DNA of 5,894 bases from Coleofasciculus sp. S288 (lineage in GTDB: Bacteria > Cyanobacteriota > Cyanobacteriia > Cyanobacteriales > Coleofasciculaceae). Made by a program: the position numbers and the translations under genes. The stretch spans positions 1 through 5,894 of the forward strand of contig JAIUYC010000300.1 of the NCBI GenBank assembly GCA_020216575.1. The letters are read 5' to 3'. Shown in pieces: positions 5,325 through 5,894 of this stretch. The notes under the pieces are model-generated. The model did no database searches. It was not told the origin of the DNA and worked only from the letters and a program-made list of their open reading frames with translations. The stretch's first letter is position 1. Every line of letters starts with the position of its first letter.

Positions 5325-5894
5325 CTACTGCCAATATTCAACTATATAGCTTTTACGATCCGGGCGAGAGTTGTTACGACCAAGGAAGCATTGCGCTGTA
5401 TGTCTTTTAGCCAGTACCAAAGCATCTTTTGCATCTGCTTCGTTATCCAGTATTAGCATCCGAGAGCGACCATCGGTTAACAACCAACCGCTAGTCCCCT
5501 CATCCACAATCTGAAGATTAGCTGAGTTATAGGGGATGCAGTCCTCTTGCACGATAGTAGTCGTTAAACCTGAATTCCCTGTCCAATATTCCACTATGTA
5601 GTCTTTGCGATTTGGGCGAGAGTTATTACGACCGAGGAAACAGTGTGCTGCATGTCGTTTAGCCAGTGACAGAGCATCCTTCGCATCCGCCTCATTATCC
5701 AATATCAGCATCCGAGAGCGATCATCGGTCAACAGCCAGCCGCTAGCCCCCTCATTGACAATTTGAAGGTTAGCTGGGTTATAGGGTAAGCAATCCTGTT
5801 GCAGGATGGCCGTGGTTGGTTCGGGTGTAGGGTCTTTGGTTGGTTCGAGTGTAGGGTCTTTGGTTGGTTCGAGTGTAGGGTCTTTGGTTGGTTC
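5325..5894 (-). CDS. Protein with EPTKDPTL repeats and two 84-residue repeat domains, 5' end beyond window
   Basis: The frame is open from the right edge to TAG 5325 (189 residues visible). The first 24 residues are three copies of the octapeptide EPTKDPTL (the last as EPTKDPTP), a Pro/Thr-rich linker. Two copies of one domain follow with an 84-residue period: DC-(L/I)-PYN-x-ANLQIV, EG-x-SGWLLTD, RSRMLILDNEADAKDAL, LAKRH, CFLGRNNSRP, and YIVEYW at the end. The second copy ends one residue before the stop. The cysteines of DC and of CFLGR recur in each copy. I do not recognise the domain as a named family. The linker plus duplicated C-terminal domains suggest binding or recognition modules attached to an N-terminal part outside the window. 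A shorter start inside the domain (TTG 5732) is not credible because the conserved sequence continues upstream of it. Confidence 0.8.
   Translation of the reverse strand, partial: EPTKDPTLEPTKDPTLEPTKDPTPEPTTAILQQDCLPYNPANLQIVNEGASGWLLTDDRSRMLILDNEADAKDALSLAKRHAAHCFLGRNNSRPNRKDYIVEYWTGNSGLTTTIVQEDCIPYNSANLQIVDEGTSGWLLTDGRSRMLILDNEADAKDALVLAKRHTAQCFLGRNNSRPDRKSYIVEYWQ
5328..5812 (-). repeat. Direct duplication of a 252-bp coding unit
   Basis: The two domain copies in the minus-strand gene are offset by 84 codons (252 bp). They are near-identical over long blocks (RSRMLILDNEADAKDAL is unchanged in both), while third positions differ at many places. This indicates a duplication that is not brand new or is under selection. 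Confidence 0.7.
5818..5894. repeat. 24-bp tandem repeat, 3.2 copies, continuing beyond the edge
   Basis: The unit ggttcgagtgtagggtctttggtt repeats from 5818 to the right edge. The leftmost copy has one substitution (ggttcggg) and the others are identical. It is in frame and encodes the EPTKDPTL octapeptide, so copy number can change without a frameshift. Confidence 0.9.

Noticed and set aside
5818..5894. CRISPR array
   Set aside because: The 24-bp units are contiguous, without spacers, and encode an in-frame octapeptide repeat.

Overview
The window looks like an accessory region of a filamentous cyanobacterium of the Nostoc/Calothrix kind. Three perfect HIP1 octamers (GCGATCGC), a GUN4 tetrapyrrole-binding domain, palindromic dispersed repeats and two MITE-like elements of cyanobacterial type support this. 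The genus is inference. Nearly all genes lie on the minus strand.

Region 1 (1-1496, minus): a two-gene unit. A 114-residue protein resembling the small peptidase-co-occurring (Pepco / trypsin-co-occurring) proteins is followed 41 bp downstream by a caspase-like CHAT protease. That protease carries a Gln-rich linker and a C-terminal GUN4 domain, and it runs off the left edge. The pair looks like a regulated-protease conflict or signalling module, with GUN4 as a possible tetrapyrrole-sensing part.

Region 2 (1497-2026): no gene. It holds a composite palindromic dispersed repeat and a 137-bp MITE-like element with 16-bp perfect terminal inverted repeats and two strong internal hairpins.

Region 3 (2027-4549, minus): a degraded type II restriction-modification system, and the most notable part of the window. 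The downstream gene is a C5-cytosine DNA methyltransferase with circularly permuted motifs (TRD-IX-X first, then I-IV-VI-VIII). The upstream gene is a PD-(D/E)XK endonuclease split by a 121-bp MITE flanked by a perfect 4-bp duplication (ACTA). Removing the element plus one ACTA copy (125 bp) restores one uninterrupted 433-codon frame. It also rebuilds the active-site strand LLAEVK exactly at the insertion point. The methyltransferase overlaps the 3' end of the endonuclease by 32 bp and stays intact, so it is now probably a solitary methyltransferase.

Region 4 (4550-5070, plus): the 3' third or so of a glycoside hydrolase family 26-like gene. It is cut off 5', 11 bp from the start codon of the endonuclease, so this is probably a recombination junction.

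Region 5 (5071-5894): about 250 bp without a gene, then the 3' end of a minus-strand gene that enters from the right edge. That gene encodes an EPTKDPTL octapeptide repeat followed by two near-identical copies of an unassigned domain with an 84-residue period.
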